From the NCBI RefSeq assembly GCF_001571365.1, contig NZ_BCTQ01000011.1:104081-168080 (forward strand): a DNA stretch of 64,000 bases, given 5' to 3'. Every line of letters begins with the position of its first letter. Position 1 is the first letter of the stretch. The position numbers were made by a program, and so were the translations under genes. This DNA comes from Achromobacter denitrificans NBRC 15125. Its GTDB lineage: Bacteria > Pseudomonadota > Gammaproteobacteria > Burkholderiales > Burkholderiaceae_B. A model generated the notes under the pieces. It was not told the origin of the DNA and did not search any database. It saw only the letters and a list, made by a program, of their open reading frames with translations. Positions 16,401-25,783 of this stretch are shown in pieces.

Positions 16401-17078
16401 TTAGCGCTGCGAATCCAGCACTTCGTTATTCTTCACCACTTCCTGCGCTTTGCCATAGCTTTCGATCAAGAGCTGGTAAGCCGGGAACACCTTGGTATAG
16501 ACCTCGGCCCATTGCAGCGCGTCCTCGCGGTTCCAGGTCTTTTGCAGTTCGGAGGCCACGGCCGCCGTATCCATCGGCACCACGCCCGCCTGCACCACGC
16601 GCGCCAGCGTGATTTCCTGCGCCATCTTGCTATAGGTGCCCGAGGCGTCGATCACCGCGAACACCTTGTAGCCCTCGGCCACGGCGCTGATGGCGGGGAA
16701 CGCCATGCACACGCTGGTGATCGTGCCGGCGATGATGAGGGTCTTGCGGCCGGTCGCCTTCACGGCCTCGACGAATTCGGGGTTGTCCCAGGCGTTGATC
16801 TCGCCCTTGCGCGCCACGTACTTGGCGTGCGGCGCGTTGGCGTGGATTTCCGGGATCAGCGGGCCGTTCGGGCCTTGCGGCACGGACGCCGTGGTGATCA
16901 CGGGCATCTTGGCCAGCGTGGCCATCGACGCGAGCGCGGCGGCGCGGGCGCGCAGCTCGGGCATGGGCATGTCGCCCACGGTCTGGAACAGGCCGCTCTG
17001 ATGATCGACCAGCAGCATGACGGCGTCAGCGGGGTCGATGACGGGACGTTGGCCATTGAAGTTGGCGGGTGCGGACAT
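16401..17078 (-). CDS. Isochorismatase-fold hydrolase (YcaC-like)
   Basis: A 225-residue cysteine hydrolase of the isochorismatase superfamily. The catalytic triad is visible as D25 (LLVDHQSG), K91 ([15 protein letters not shown]) and C124 ([15 protein letters not shown]), the YcaC subgroup pattern. Members act on amides or are of unknown substrate; YcaC itself forms octameric rings. The gene stands alone on its promoter, 59 bp before yceI. Upstream lie a short palindrome and a degraded LysR gene on the same strand, so the original regulator may have been lost. Confidence 0.9.
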   Translation of the reverse strand: MSAPANFNGQRPVIDPADAVMLLVDHQSGLFQTVGDMPMPELRARAAALASMATLAKMPVITTASVPQGPNGPLIPEIHANAPHAKYVARKGEINAWDNPEFVEAVKATGRKTLIIAGTITSVCMAFPAISAVAEGYKVFAVIDASGTYSKMAQEITLARVVQAGVVPMDTAAVASELQKTWNREDALQWAEVYTKVFPAYQLLIESYGKAQEVVKNNEVLDSQR

Positions 17079-17191
17079 GGAACTCTCCTTGATTGATAAC
17101 CGGTGGCGCTGGGCCGTAGTGAGCCGGATTGGCTGCGTTCATATTAAAAATAGAACGACACCAGCGTAAGTTCCTAATTTGGTTATCAGCG

Positions 17192-17205
17192 TCCTATTTA
17201 TAGGA
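17192..17205. promoter_or_regulatory. Palindromic candidate operator upstream of isochorismatase-like gene
   Basis: TCCTATTTATAGGA, a perfect 6-bp dyad with a 2-base centre, lies 114 bp upstream of the hydrolase start in an AT-rich island (about 17145-17225) that contrasts with the GC-rich surroundings. Probable promoter/operator region; the regulator is unknown. Confidence 0.4.
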
Positions 17206-17328
17206 TTATCAAGCCCCATAGTTCCTGTTTGTGCGGCCGCTGGCGGCGCACTTCCGCCCACCGGCAGAGCCCAGCGTTTCGTCCATCGGCGATCGCTTTT
17301 TCTTGACGCCGGCCGCGGTCTACTCCTC

Positions 17329-17466
17329 CTATATCTGCCGGAAACGCTCCACCAGGAAATCGATCAGGCTGCGCACCGACGGCAAGAGGCCGCGGCGCGA
17401 CGGGAACACGGCATCGATGATCTCGCGGCACGGCGCCCAGTCGGACAGCACATGGACCAGCCCAGA
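17329..17466 (-). pseudogene. LysR regulator remnant (C-terminal fragment)
   Basis: Only the last 45 or so residues of a LysR effector domain remain: SGLVHVLSDWAPCREIID, then AVFPSRRGLLPSVRSLIDF and the closing residues. This is the usual LysR C-terminus, with its AVFPSRR...vraliDFL motif. Upstream of 17466 no frame continues the domain or supplies an HTH, so the gene is truncated and not merely frameshifted. It lies between the isochorismatase-like gene and the lactate-permease-like gene. Confidence 0.65.
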
Positions 17467-17627
17467 CGCAGGACGCAGCGTACGTTTCCGCCGTCTTCCA
17501 AAGCGGCCCGTCCTGGTGCAGGAATTCCCCTTCGCCCCGCTGGCCCGCGGCAGCGGCCGGCGCGCTGTCGGCATACACTGCTACGCGCATCGCGCCACCC
17601 GGCCCACGCCTCGCGGACATTTCCCCA
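17467..17627. other. Non-coding stretch upstream of the permease gene
   Basis: Together with 17079-17328 and the LysR remnant this is a gene-free stretch of about 550 bp. No intact reading frame with family resemblance, no hairpin with a T-run and no convincing promoter hexamers were found; no strong ribosome site stands before the permease ATG at 17628. Confidence 0.4.
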
Positions 17628-19100
17628 ATGACGTACCTACTCTGGTCCCTGCCTGCCCTGACCGTCATCGCCGCCATCGCCAGCGGACGCTTGAGCACCA
17701 CCGCCGCGGCCATCCTGGGCCTGGCTGCGGCGATCCCCGTCGCGCTGTCCACGGCCCCCGCGGCGTTCGGCGGCGGCGAGCTGGGGCTGGCGCTCGCGCG
17801 CGGCCTCTGGATCGGCGGCATCATCACGCCCTACATCCTGGGCGGGCTGCTGTTCTGGCACATGGCCGCGCAGAGCCGCGCCCCGGCCGCCCGCGCCGCC
17901 GTCCCCGGCCCGGGCGACGCGCTGGCGCGGCGCAGGCTGCTGTTCTTCGCCTGTTTCCTGGTGGGCCCTTTCGCCGAATCCGCCACCGGCTTCGGCGTCG
18001 GCATGCTGGGCACCGTCCTGCTGATCCGGCCGCTGAACCTGCAGCCCCGCGAAACCATGGTGTTCGCGCTGCTGAGCCAGACGCTGATCCCCTGGGGCGC
18101 CATGGGCAGCGGCACACTGCTGGCCTCGGCCTATGCGCGCGTGCCGGCTTTCGAGCTGGCGCTCTACAGCATGGTGCCGGTGGCCTTGCTGATGGCGCTG
18201 TGGATGGCGCTGTACTGGCGCACCGCGGCGCGCGCCGGCCTGCGCGCGCCCACGTCGGAATGCTGGCGCGAAGCGGGCTGGATGGCCGCCAGCCTGGCGG
18301 CGCTGGCCGCCGCCACCGCCGTGCTCGGGCCCGAGACCGCGCTGCTGTCGGCCTACGGCCCGCTGATCGTATTGCGCTTCGCGCTCGACCGCCGCCCCGG
18401 CCGCGCGCAGCTGCTCGCCGCGGCGCGCAGCGCCCTGCCCTACATCCTGATGATCGCCTGGCTGGTGGCGACCAGGCTGCTGCCTGGGCTGAACCGCGGC
18501 CTGTCCGCGCTGGGCGCGTTCAACCCGTTCACCGACCTACCCGCCTGGAAACCCTTCCTGCACGCGGGCAGCTGGCTCATCGCCGGCGCGCTGGCCATGG
18601 CGGCGCTGCGGCGCCAGCCGCGGGTGTTGGCCGGGCAGGCGCGCGCCGCCTGGACCACCGGCCGCCATGCCGTGTATTCGGTTTTCCTGTTCGCGATGAT
18701 GGCCGAGGTGCTCGCGGGCGCGGGCATTTCGCAGGCCTTCGCCGACGGCCTGTTCGCCAGCCTGCGCGACTGGACCGTCCTGATCACGCCCATCCTGGCC
18801 GGCGCGTTCGGCATCCTGGCCAATAGCGGCAACGCGCCCAACAGCCTGTTCATGTCGTCCCAGCTCTCGCTGGCGCTGCAGGCCGGCCTGAGCGTGCCGG
18901 GCGCCGCGGCGCTGCTGCACGTCTCGGGCACCTCGCTGGGGATTTTCTCGCCGGTCCGGATGTCGATCGCCGCCGGGCTGGCCCACGGCCGGGGCCAGGA
19001 GCGCGGCGTTTACGTGATGCTGCTGCCCTATGCGCTGGCCGCGTTCGGCGTGCTGCTTTGCCTGGCGCTGCTGCTGGCGCTGTCGGGCAGCCCGGGCTGA
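17628..19100 (+). CDS. L-lactate permease (LctP) family transporter
   Basis: A 490-residue, strongly hydrophobic inner-membrane protein with about 12-14 membrane segments, of the LctP family, which imports lactate or glycolate with protons. Family marks are GPFAESATGFGVGMLGTVLLI near residue 105, PWGAMGSGTLLASAYA, and the C-terminal FGILANSGNAPNSLFMSSQ with GTSLGIFSPVRMSIAAGL. It is slightly shorter than the 530-560 residues usual for LldP/GlcA. It stands alone, followed by a good terminator. No lactate dehydrogenase is adjacent, so the substrate may be another 2-hydroxy acid. Confidence 0.88.
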   Translation: MTYLLWSLPALTVIAAIASGRLSTTAAAILGLAAAIPVALSTAPAAFGGGELGLALARGLWIGGIITPYILGGLLFWHMAAQSRAPAARAAVPGPGDALARRRLLFFACFLVGPFAESATGFGVGMLGTVLLIRPLNLQPRETMVFALLSQTLIPWGAMGSGTLLASAYARVPAFELALYSMVPVALLMALWMALYWRTAARAGLRAPTSECWREAGWMAASLAALAAATAVLGPETALLSAYGPLIVLRFALDRRPGRAQLLAAARSALPYILMIAWLVATRLLPGLNRGLSALGAFNPFTDLPAWKPFLHAGSWLIAGALAMAALRRQPRVLAGQARAAWTTGRHAVYSVFLFAMMAEVLAGAGISQAFADGLFASLRDWTVLITPILAGAFGILANSGNAPNSLFMSSQLSLALQAGLSVPGAAALLHVSGTSLGIFSPVRMSIAAGLAHGRGQERGVYVMLLPYALAAFGVLLCLALLLALSGSPG

Positions 19101-19103
19101 TCC

Positions 19104-19130
19104 GCGCGGGTAGACGCCCCGCGCTTTTTT
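19104..19130 (+). terminator. Rho-independent terminator after the permease gene
   Basis: A perfect 7-bp stem GCGCGGG / CCCGCGC with a 7-base loop, directly followed by six T residues. It separates the permease from the co-directional hydantoinase cluster. Confidence 0.85.
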
Positions 19131-19246
19131 CCGCATATGCAAACTCGAAATCCGTCGTTCAAGCCGCGGCCGGGACTGCTTAGCATCACCGGTCTTGGCC
19201 CGCTTCCGTCTCGCGGGCCCCCACGACCGGATTCCCGTTGCCGCAT

Positions 19247-21388
19247 ATGCCTACTCCCTCTGCCCCGGACGCCGCGCCCGCCTTGCGCGTCGCCGTCGAC
19301 GTCGGCGGTACCTTCACCGACATCGTGCTGGAAAGCGGCCCCCGCCGCTGGTCCGCCAAGCTGCTCACCACCCCGGACACGCCCGAGACCGCCGTGCTCC
19401 AGGGCATCCAGGAACTGCTCGACCGGGCCGGCGCGAGCTGGCCGCGGATCGACCTGCTGATTCTCGGCACCACGCTGGCCACCAACGCGCTCATCGAGCG
19501 CAAGGGCGCCCGCACCGCCCTGCTGACCACGGCGGGTTTCCGCGACCTGGTGGAAATCGGCCTGGAAGACCGCTACGCGCAATACGACATTTTCCTGGAC
19601 AAGCCCGAGCCCCTGGTGCCGCGCCCGTGGCGCCACGGCATCACCGAGCGCGTGGACGCGCAAGGCCGCGTGCTGACGCCGCTGGACGAAGCGCAGGTCA
19701 TCGCGCTGGCCCGCGAGCTGACGGAGGCCGGCATCGAAAGCGTGGCGGTCTGCCTGCTGCACAGCTACGCCCATCCCGAACACGAGCGCCGCATCCGCGA
19801 GCTGCTGCGCGCCCATGCGCCCGGGCTGTGGATCTCGCTGTCCTCGGACGTCTGCGCCGAGATCCGCGAATATCCGCGCCTGTCGACGGTCAGCGCCAAC
19901 GCCTACGTCCAGCCCCAGGTGTCCGGCTATCTGCGGCGCTTCAACGACGCGGCCCGCGAACGCGGCCTGCGCGAGGAGCCGTTCCTGATGACTTCGGGCG
20001 GCTCCATCGCCACCCTGCAGACCGGCATCGAAGAGCCGGTGCGGCTGGTGGAGTCCGGCCCGGCCGGCGGCGCCATCCTGGCGCAACAGATCGCGCAGCA
20101 GACCGGCGCGGCGCGCGCGCTGTCCTTCGACATGGGCGGCACGACGGCGAAGATCTGCTACATCGACGACTACGAGCCGCAGGTCAGCCGCAGCTTCGAG
20201 TTCGGACGCGTGCACCGCCACCTGAAAGGCTCGGGCCTGCCCATCCGCATTCCCGTGATCGAGATGGTGGAGATCGGCGCCGGCGGCGGCTCCATCGCGC
20301 GAATCAATCACCTGGGCTCGCTCCAGGTCGGCCCCGACAGCGCCGGATCCGCGCCGGGCCCCGCGGCCTACGGCAACGGCGGCACCCTGCCCACCGTGAC
20401 GGACGCCCACGCCGTGCTGGGCACCCTCACGCCGGAACGCTTCGCCGTGGGCAAGGTTGCGCTACGTCCCGAACTGGCGCGGGAGGCGATCCAGGCGCAC
20501 CTGGCCGCGCCCGCCGGACTCGACACGCCGCAGGCGGCGCATGCCGTCGTCGAAGTGGTCAGCGAGAACATGGCGAACGCCGCGCGCGTGCATGCCTCGG
20601 AGCTGGGCAAATCGGCCGACGAGCATGTGCTGATCGCGTTCGGCGGCGCCGCGCCGCTGCACGCGGCCGGCCTGGCGCGCAAGCTGGGAATCGCTCGCGT
20701 GGTGATCCCGGAATCGGCCGGCGTGGGCTCCGCCGTGGGCTTTCTGTGGGCGCCCATCGCCTACCAGGCGGTGCGCAGCTTCCACCAGCGCCTCGCGCAG
20801 GTGGACCATGCGGCGGTGCAGGCCCTGCTGGACGAGCTGGCCGCGGGCGTGGACGCGGTGGTGCGGCGCGCGGCGCCCGACGTCGCCCTGCGCCACAAGC
20901 GCGTGGTCTTCATGCGCTACAGCGGCCAGGGCCATGAAATTCCGGTGGACCTGCCCGACGGCCCGTTCGACGCCGCCGCCGGCGCGCGGCTGGCGGAGGC
21001 CTTCGCGCAACGCTATGCCCAACTCTACGGGCGCAACCTGCCCCACGTGGCCGTCGAGGCCGTGAGCTGGTCCATCGCCGCGCAGGCCGGCGAGCGCCGC
21101 GTGCCCGAAGCCGACCGCATCGCCGACGGCCCCGCCACCGCGGCCCGCCAGGCGGGCACGCGCAGGCTCTACGACTTCGAAGGCGACGGCTGGATCGAGG
21201 CGCCCTGCTTCGAACGCGCCGCGCTCGACGCCGAGCAGAAGGTGACGGGCCCGGCCCTGGTGGTCGAGGACGAAACCACCACCTTCGTGCCCGCCGGCTT
21301 CGAGGCCCGCCGCAGCCGCCTCGGCTCGCTGGTGCTGGACGACCTCCGCGCCGCGCGCCTCCCCAACGACAAGGAAATCGCATCATGA
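19247..21388 (+). CDS. hyuA: Hydantoinase/oxoprolinase subunit A
   Basis: A 713-residue HyuA/N-methylhydantoinase A-type subunit. It has the N-terminal ASKHA phosphate loop VDVGGTFTDIVLESG, GTTLATNALIERKGART, the middle SFDMGGTTAKICYIDDYEP and the C-terminal EIGAGGGSIARIN. Together with subunit B it forms an ATP-dependent enzyme that opens a cyclic amide (5-oxoproline, hydantoin) or carboxylates a ketone. The ATG at 19247 is preferred over an upstream in-frame TTG at 19238. It overlaps hyuB by 4 bp (ATGA), so translation is coupled. A peptide-type ABC importer follows and probably supplies the cyclic amide or related substrate. Confidence 0.92.
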   Translation: MPTPSAPDAAPALRVAVDVGGTFTDIVLESGPRRWSAKLLTTPDTPETAVLQGIQELLDRAGASWPRIDLLILGTTLATNALIERKGARTALLTTAGFRDLVEIGLEDRYAQYDIFLDKPEPLVPRPWRHGITERVDAQGRVLTPLDEAQVIALARELTEAGIESVAVCLLHSYAHPEHERRIRELLRAHAPGLWISLSSDVCAEIREYPRLSTVSANAYVQPQVSGYLRRFNDAARERGLREEPFLMTSGGSIATLQTGIEEPVRLVESGPAGGAILAQQIAQQTGAARALSFDMGGTTAKICYIDDYEPQVSRSFEFGRVHRHLKGSGLPIRIPVIEMVEIGAGGGSIARINHLGSLQVGPDSAGSAPGPAAYGNGGTLPTVTDAHAVLGTLTPERFAVGKVALRPELAREAIQAHLAAPAGLDTPQAAHAVVEVVSENMANAARVHASELGKSADEHVLIAFGGAAPLHAAGLARKLGIARVVIPESAGVGSAVGFLWAPIAYQAVRSFHQRLAQVDHAAVQALLDELAAGVDAVVRRAAPDVALRHKRVVFMRYSGQGHEIPVDLPDGPFDAAAGARLAEAFAQRYAQLYGRNLPHVAVEAVSWSIAAQAGERRVPEADRIADGPATAARQAGTRRLYDFEGDGWIEAPCFERAALDAEQKVTGPALVVEDETTTFVPAGFEARRSRLGSLVLDDLRAARLPNDKEIAS

Positions 21389-23091
21389 GCACGCCCTCGA
21401 AACCCGCCGCCCAGCAGCGCATCCGCTACCAGCTGGCCTGGAACCGGCTGCTGTCGGTGGTGGAAGAACAGGCCCAGGTATTGATCCGCTCGGCGTTCGG
21501 CACCGCGACGCGCGAAGCCGGCGACCTGTCGGCCGGCGTGTTCCTGCCCGACGGGCGCATGATCGCGCAGGCCGTGACCGGCACGCCGGGCCACGTCAAC
21601 GCGATGGCCGAGTCGGTCAAGCACTTCCTGAAGGTCTTCCCGCCCGAATCGCTGCGCGACGGCGACGTGCTGCTCACCAACGATCCGTGGAAAGGCACCG
21701 GCCACCTCTTCGACATGACGATGGTGTCGCCCGTGTTCCACGAGGGCGCGCTGGTGGCGCTGTTCGCCTCGACCCTGCACGTGATCGACATCGGCGGCAT
21801 CGGCAGCAGCGCCGACGGCCTGGAGGTCTACCACGAAGGGCTGTTCCTGCCCATCCTGCGCTTCTTCCGCCAGCACGAGGTGGATCCGGGCGTGCTCGCC
21901 ATCATCCGCGCCAACGTGCGCGAACCCGAGCAGGTCGAGGGCGATCTGTACGCGCTGGTGGCCTGCAACGATATCGGCGGCCGCCGCCTGAAATCGCTGC
22001 TGGCGGAGTTCCGCCTGGCCGACCTGGAAGCGCTGGGCGGCTACATCATCGAGCAGTCGGCGCGCGCCATGCGCCAGGCCATCGCCCTATGGCCCCAGGG
22101 CAGCTGGCGCAACACGCTGGTGATCGACGGCTACGACGCCCCCATCACGCTGGAAGCCAGCGTCACCATCGAGGCCGACCGCATCCTGGTGGACTTCGAC
22201 GGCAGCTCGCCCAGCGTGGCCCGCGGCATCAACGTGGTGAAGGCCTACACCGACGCCTACACGTCCTTCGGCATCCGCTGCCTGATCGGCGCCGACGTGC
22301 CGAACAACGCCGGCTCGCTGTCGGTGGTCGAGGTGTCCGCGCCGGAAGGCTCCATCCTGAACGCGCGCTTTCCGGCGGCGGTGACCGCCCGGCACATCAT
22401 CGGCCAGCTGCTGCCCGACGCCGTCTTCGGCGCGCTGCGCCAGGCGCGCCCGGACCAGGTGCCGGCCGAAGGCGCCTCGTCCCTGTGGAACCTGCACCTG
22501 GTGGGCGGCGAGCCGCTGGCCGGGGCGAGCGCGGCGGAACAGGCCGCGCTGCTCGCCGGCCCGCGCTTCAACGCCACCAGCTTCTCGACCGGCGGCACCG
22601 GCGCCCGGCCGGGCAAGGACGGGCTGTCGGCCACGTCCTATCCCAGCGGCGTGCGCAACGTTTCCCTTGAAATCCTGGAAAGCGCCAACCCCCTGGTCTT
22701 CAAGCGCAAGGAGTACCGCCAGGACTCCGGCGGCGCGGGCGCGTTGCGCGGCGGCCTGGGACAGACCATCGAGCTGCGCCATGCCGATCCGCAGGCCGCG
22801 ATGATCATCGCCGCCGCCTTCGATCGCGTGCGGCATCCGGCGCGCGGCGCCCTGGGCGGCCAGGCCGGCGCAGGCGGCCAACTGGCGCTGGCCGGCGGCC
22901 GCGCGCTGCAGGCCAAGGGCAGGCAACTGGTGCCCGCCGGCGAACGGCTGGTCGTGCACACGCCCGGCGGCGGCGGACTGGGCGACCCCGCCACCCGCGA
23001 CCCCGCCCGGCTCGAACGCGACGTGCGCGACGGGCTGGTCAGCGCCGGCCAGGCGCTCCATGCCTACCGGCAGGCGGCCGCCCGGCCCTGA
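21385..23091 (+). CDS. hyuB: Hydantoinase/oxoprolinase subunit B
   Basis: A 568-residue HyuB-type subunit, partner of the gene that it overlaps by 4 bp. Typical blocks are EEQAQVLIRSAFGTATREAGDLSAGVF near the N-terminus, GDVLLTNDPWKGTGHLFDM (about 93-111), and the C-terminal GGAGALRGGLGQTIELRH and VHTPGGGGLGDPATRDP. The glycine-rich TPGGGGxGdP motif ends nearly all HyuB proteins. It probably forms the A/B complex in the cytoplasm. The actual substrate among hydantoins, oxoproline or acetone-type ketones is not decidable from the sequence; the peptide-type importer favours an amide-ring compound. Confidence 0.92.
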   Translation: MSTPSKPAAQQRIRYQLAWNRLLSVVEEQAQVLIRSAFGTATREAGDLSAGVFLPDGRMIAQAVTGTPGHVNAMAESVKHFLKVFPPESLRDGDVLLTNDPWKGTGHLFDMTMVSPVFHEGALVALFASTLHVIDIGGIGSSADGLEVYHEGLFLPILRFFRQHEVDPGVLAIIRANVREPEQVEGDLYALVACNDIGGRRLKSLLAEFRLADLEALGGYIIEQSARAMRQAIALWPQGSWRNTLVIDGYDAPITLEASVTIEADRILVDFDGSSPSVARGINVVKAYTDAYTSFGIRCLIGADVPNNAGSLSVVEVSAPEGSILNARFPAAVTARHIIGQLLPDAVFGALRQARPDQVPAEGASSLWNLHLVGGEPLAGASAAEQAALLAGPRFNATSFSTGGTGARPGKDGLSATSYPSGVRNVSLEILESANPLVFKRKEYRQDSGGAGALRGGLGQTIELRHADPQAAMIIAAAFDRVRHPARGALGGQAGAGGQLALAGGRALQAKGRQLVPAGERLVVHTPGGGGLGDPATRDPARLERDVRDGLVSAGQALHAYRQAAARP

Positions 23092-23118
23092 GCCCGCCCG
23101 CCGCCTCGCCCTCATGCT

Positions 23119-23142
23119 CCCGGGCTCCGCCCGGGCGCTTTT
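23119..23142 (+). terminator. Stem-loop after hyuB
   Basis: CCCGGG / CCCGGG stem with a 5-base loop followed by CGCTTTT. Short but GC-rich, with a T4 tail; it may reduce read-through from hyuAB into the importer genes. Confidence 0.5.
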
Positions 23143-23169
23143 CCCAGACTTCGATATCCGTTGCCCATC

Positions 23170-24753
23170 ATGACCTTTCCTCGCCGTTCCTTTCTCCACC
23201 TGACCCTGGCCGGCGCGCTGCTCGCGCTGGCCCCCGCCGTCCATGCCGAACCGGTCCGCGGCGGCACCCTGACGCTGCTGCTGCCCTCCGAGCCCACCGC
23301 CCTGGTGACCGTGGGCAACGTCGCCACCCCGATCCTGAGCGTGAGCGCCAAGGTGACGGAGGGCCTGCTCAAGTACGACTACGACCTCAAGCCCGAACCC
23401 CAGCTGGCCACGGCATGGCAGGTCAGCCCGGACGGCACCGTGTACACCTTCACGCTACGCCAGGGCGTCAAGTGGCATGACGGCAAGCCCTTCACCGCCG
23501 CCGACGTGGCCTACTCGATCGACCTGCTCAAGCGCATCCACCCGCGCGGCCGCAACACCTTCGCCAACGTGACCGCCATCGAAACGCCGGACGACCATAC
23601 CGTGGTCCTGCGGCTGTCCAAGCCCGCGCCGTATCTGATCCGCGCCTTCGTCGCCACCGAAACGCCGATCGTGCCCAAGCACGTCTACGACGGCACCGAC
23701 CCGCTGTCCAACCCGGCCACGTCGGCGCCGATCGGCACCGGCCCCTACAAGTTCAAGGAATGGGTGCGCGGCAGCCATATCGTGTACGAGCGCAATCCGG
23801 ACTACTGGGACCAGCCCAAGCCCTACATCGACCGCCTGATCGTGCGCATCGTGGCCGATCCGGCCGCCGCCGCCATCGCCTTCGAGACCGGCACGGTGGA
23901 CCTGGGCTATCGCACGCCCGTGCCGCTGGCCGACCTGGCCCGGCTGAAAACCGTGCCGTCGCTGCGTTTCGAGACCAAGGGCAACAGCTATTCCTACAAC
24001 GTCACCCGGCTGGAATTCAATCTGGACGATCCGCACTTCAAGAACGAGAAGGTGCGCCAGGCGGTGGCGCACGCGGTGGATCGCAACGTCATCCTGAAGG
24101 TGGTGAACTACGGCGTGGGCCAGGTGGCCTATTCGCCCATCGCCCCGGGCCTGAAGACCTACAACGACCCCGCGCCCACGCCCTATCCGTACGACCTGAA
24201 GCGCGCCAACGCGCTGCTCGACGAGGCCGGCTATCCCAAGGGCGCCGACGGCGTGCGCTTCCGCGTGCCGCTGGACTACAACCCGATCGGCTCCGACGGC
24301 GCCCGCCTGGCCGACTACCTGCGCACCACGCTGGCCCGCGTGGGCATCGCGGCGGTGGTCCGCTCGCAGGATGCGTCCGCCTTCATCAAGCGCGTCTACA
24401 CCGACCGCGATTTCGCCTTCACCACCAACGGCGCCAGCAACCTGTTCGACCCCACGGTGGGCGTGCAGCGCCTGTACTGGTCCCGGAACTTCATCAAGGG
24501 CGTTCCGTTCTCCAACGGCACGCACTACCAGAACCCGCGGGTGGACGCGCTGCTGGAAGGCGCTGCGGTGGAGAACGATCCGGCGCGCCGCGTCGAACTG
24601 TTCAAGGAATTCCAGCAGATCGTGGCGCGCGAGGTGCCCGATCTGAACCTGTACCAGCCGGAATTCATCACCATCGCGAACCAGCGCGTGCACGACCACT
24701 CGCTGACCGCCGACGGGGTGGAGTCCAACCTGGCGGACGTGTACCTGCAATAA
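23170..24753 (+). CDS. ABC transporter substrate-binding protein, peptide/nickel type (SBP_bac_5)
   Basis: A 527-residue periplasmic binding protein of the DppA/OppA class. The signal peptide (RRSFLHLTLAGALLALAPAVHA) is followed by PVRGGTLTLLLPSEPTAL. The class motifs GLLKYDYDLKPEPQLATAW and TFTLRQGVKWHDGKPFTAADV, and the IGTGPYKF block with its following tyrosine-rich segment, are present. The ATG at 23170 follows an in-frame TTG at 23161; the ATG gives a cleaner signal peptide. It is followed by two permease genes, but the ATPase genes are absent. Its place after hyuAB suggests uptake of a hydantoin-, lactam- or peptide-like compound. Confidence 0.9.
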   Translation: MTFPRRSFLHLTLAGALLALAPAVHAEPVRGGTLTLLLPSEPTALVTVGNVATPILSVSAKVTEGLLKYDYDLKPEPQLATAWQVSPDGTVYTFTLRQGVKWHDGKPFTAADVAYSIDLLKRIHPRGRNTFANVTAIETPDDHTVVLRLSKPAPYLIRAFVATETPIVPKHVYDGTDPLSNPATSAPIGTGPYKFKEWVRGSHIVYERNPDYWDQPKPYIDRLIVRIVADPAAAAIAFETGTVDLGYRTPVPLADLARLKTVPSLRFETKGNSYSYNVTRLEFNLDDPHFKNEKVRQAVAHAVDRNVILKVVNYGVGQVAYSPIAPGLKTYNDPAPTPYPYDLKRANALLDEAGYPKGADGVRFRVPLDYNPIGSDGARLADYLRTTLARVGIAAVVRSQDASAFIKRVYTDRDFAFTTNGASNLFDPTVGVQRLYWSRNFIKGVPFSNGTHYQNPRVDALLEGAAVENDPARRVELFKEFQQIVAREVPDLNLYQPEFITIANQRVHDHSLTADGVESNLADVYLQ

Positions 24754-24774
24754 GCCGCCACGGACTGCGCCGCC

Positions 24775-25758
24775 ATGACTACCCTACGCGCCCTCCAGAC
24801 GCTCGCGCGCTCCCTGCTGCAGGCGGTTCCCACCGTCGTCGGCGTCGTCCTGCTCAGCTTCTTCCTGCTGCAGGCGGTGCCGGGCGACGCCGCCGACGTC
24901 ATCGCCGCCGAATCGGGGTCCGCCACCGAGGCCAGCATGGCCGCCATGCGCAGCCACTTCGGCCTGGACCAGCCCGTGCTGCGGCAGCTGCAAGCCTACG
25001 TGCGCAACCTGTTCGAGCTGAACCTGGGCATCTCGCCCCGGTACAACCTGCCGGTGTCGGACCTGATCTTCAGCCGGCTCGGCAACACGGTGCTGCTGAT
25101 GTTCAGCGCCCTGGGCTGCGCGCTGGCGGCGGGCATCGCGCTGGGCGCGCTGATGGCGAGCTTCGTGGGGCGCTGGCCCGACCGCGTGCTCTCGCTGGCC
25201 GCGCTGCTGCTGTACTCCACCCCCGGCTTCTGGCTGGGCCTGATGGCCATCATCCTGCTGTCGGTGCAACTGGGCTGGCTGCCGCCGGGCGGGGTCTCCA
25301 CCATCGGCTCCTCGGCCACCGGCCTGGCGCATGCGCTGGACGTGGCGCGCCACCTGGTCCTGCCCACGCTGGCGTTGGCGGGATTCTACGTCGCCATCTT
25401 CGCGCGACTGACGCGGGCATCCATGCTGGAAGTCAGCCGCCAGGACTTCGTGCGCACGGCCCGGGCCAAGGGCCTCACGCCCTGGGCGGTGGCGCGCCGC
25501 CACATCCTGCGCAACGCGCTCATCCCCGTGACCACGGTGGCCGGGCTGAACTTCGGCACGCTGCTGGGCGGCGCCGTGGTGGTCGAGACGGTTTTCAGCT
25601 GGCCCGGTCTGGGCCGCCTGGCCTACGAATCCGTCATGGCCCGCGACTACGTCGTGCTGCTCGGCATCCTGGTCCTGTCCTCGCTGCTGGTCATCCTCGC
25701 CAACCTGCTGGTCGACCTGCTGCACGCCCTGCTGGACCCGCGCATCCGCGTCCGCTGA
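24775..25758 (+). CDS. ABC transporter permease, DppB type
   Basis: A 327-residue inner-membrane permease with six predicted segments. The N-terminus SLLQAVPTVVGVVLLSFFLLQAVPGD, the SRYNLPVSDLI-like loop and the EAA-loop region ARAKGLTPWAVARRHILRNALIPV (about residues 223-246) are typical of DppB. It ends LLHALLDPRIRVR. It lies 21 bp after the binding-protein gene and 25 bp before the DppC-type gene. The EAA loop contacts an ATPase that must come from elsewhere in the genome. Confidence 0.92.
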   Translation: MTTLRALQTLARSLLQAVPTVVGVVLLSFFLLQAVPGDAADVIAAESGSATEASMAAMRSHFGLDQPVLRQLQAYVRNLFELNLGISPRYNLPVSDLIFSRLGNTVLLMFSALGCALAAGIALGALMASFVGRWPDRVLSLAALLLYSTPGFWLGLMAIILLSVQLGWLPPGGVSTIGSSATGLAHALDVARHLVLPTLALAGFYVAIFARLTRASMLEVSRQDFVRTARAKGLTPWAVARRHILRNALIPVTTVAGLNFGTLLGGAVVVETVFSWPGLGRLAYESVMARDYVVLLGILVLSSLLVILANLLVDLLHALLDPRIRVR

Positions 25759-25783
25759 ACCCCCGCTCCCGATCTTATCCGCC

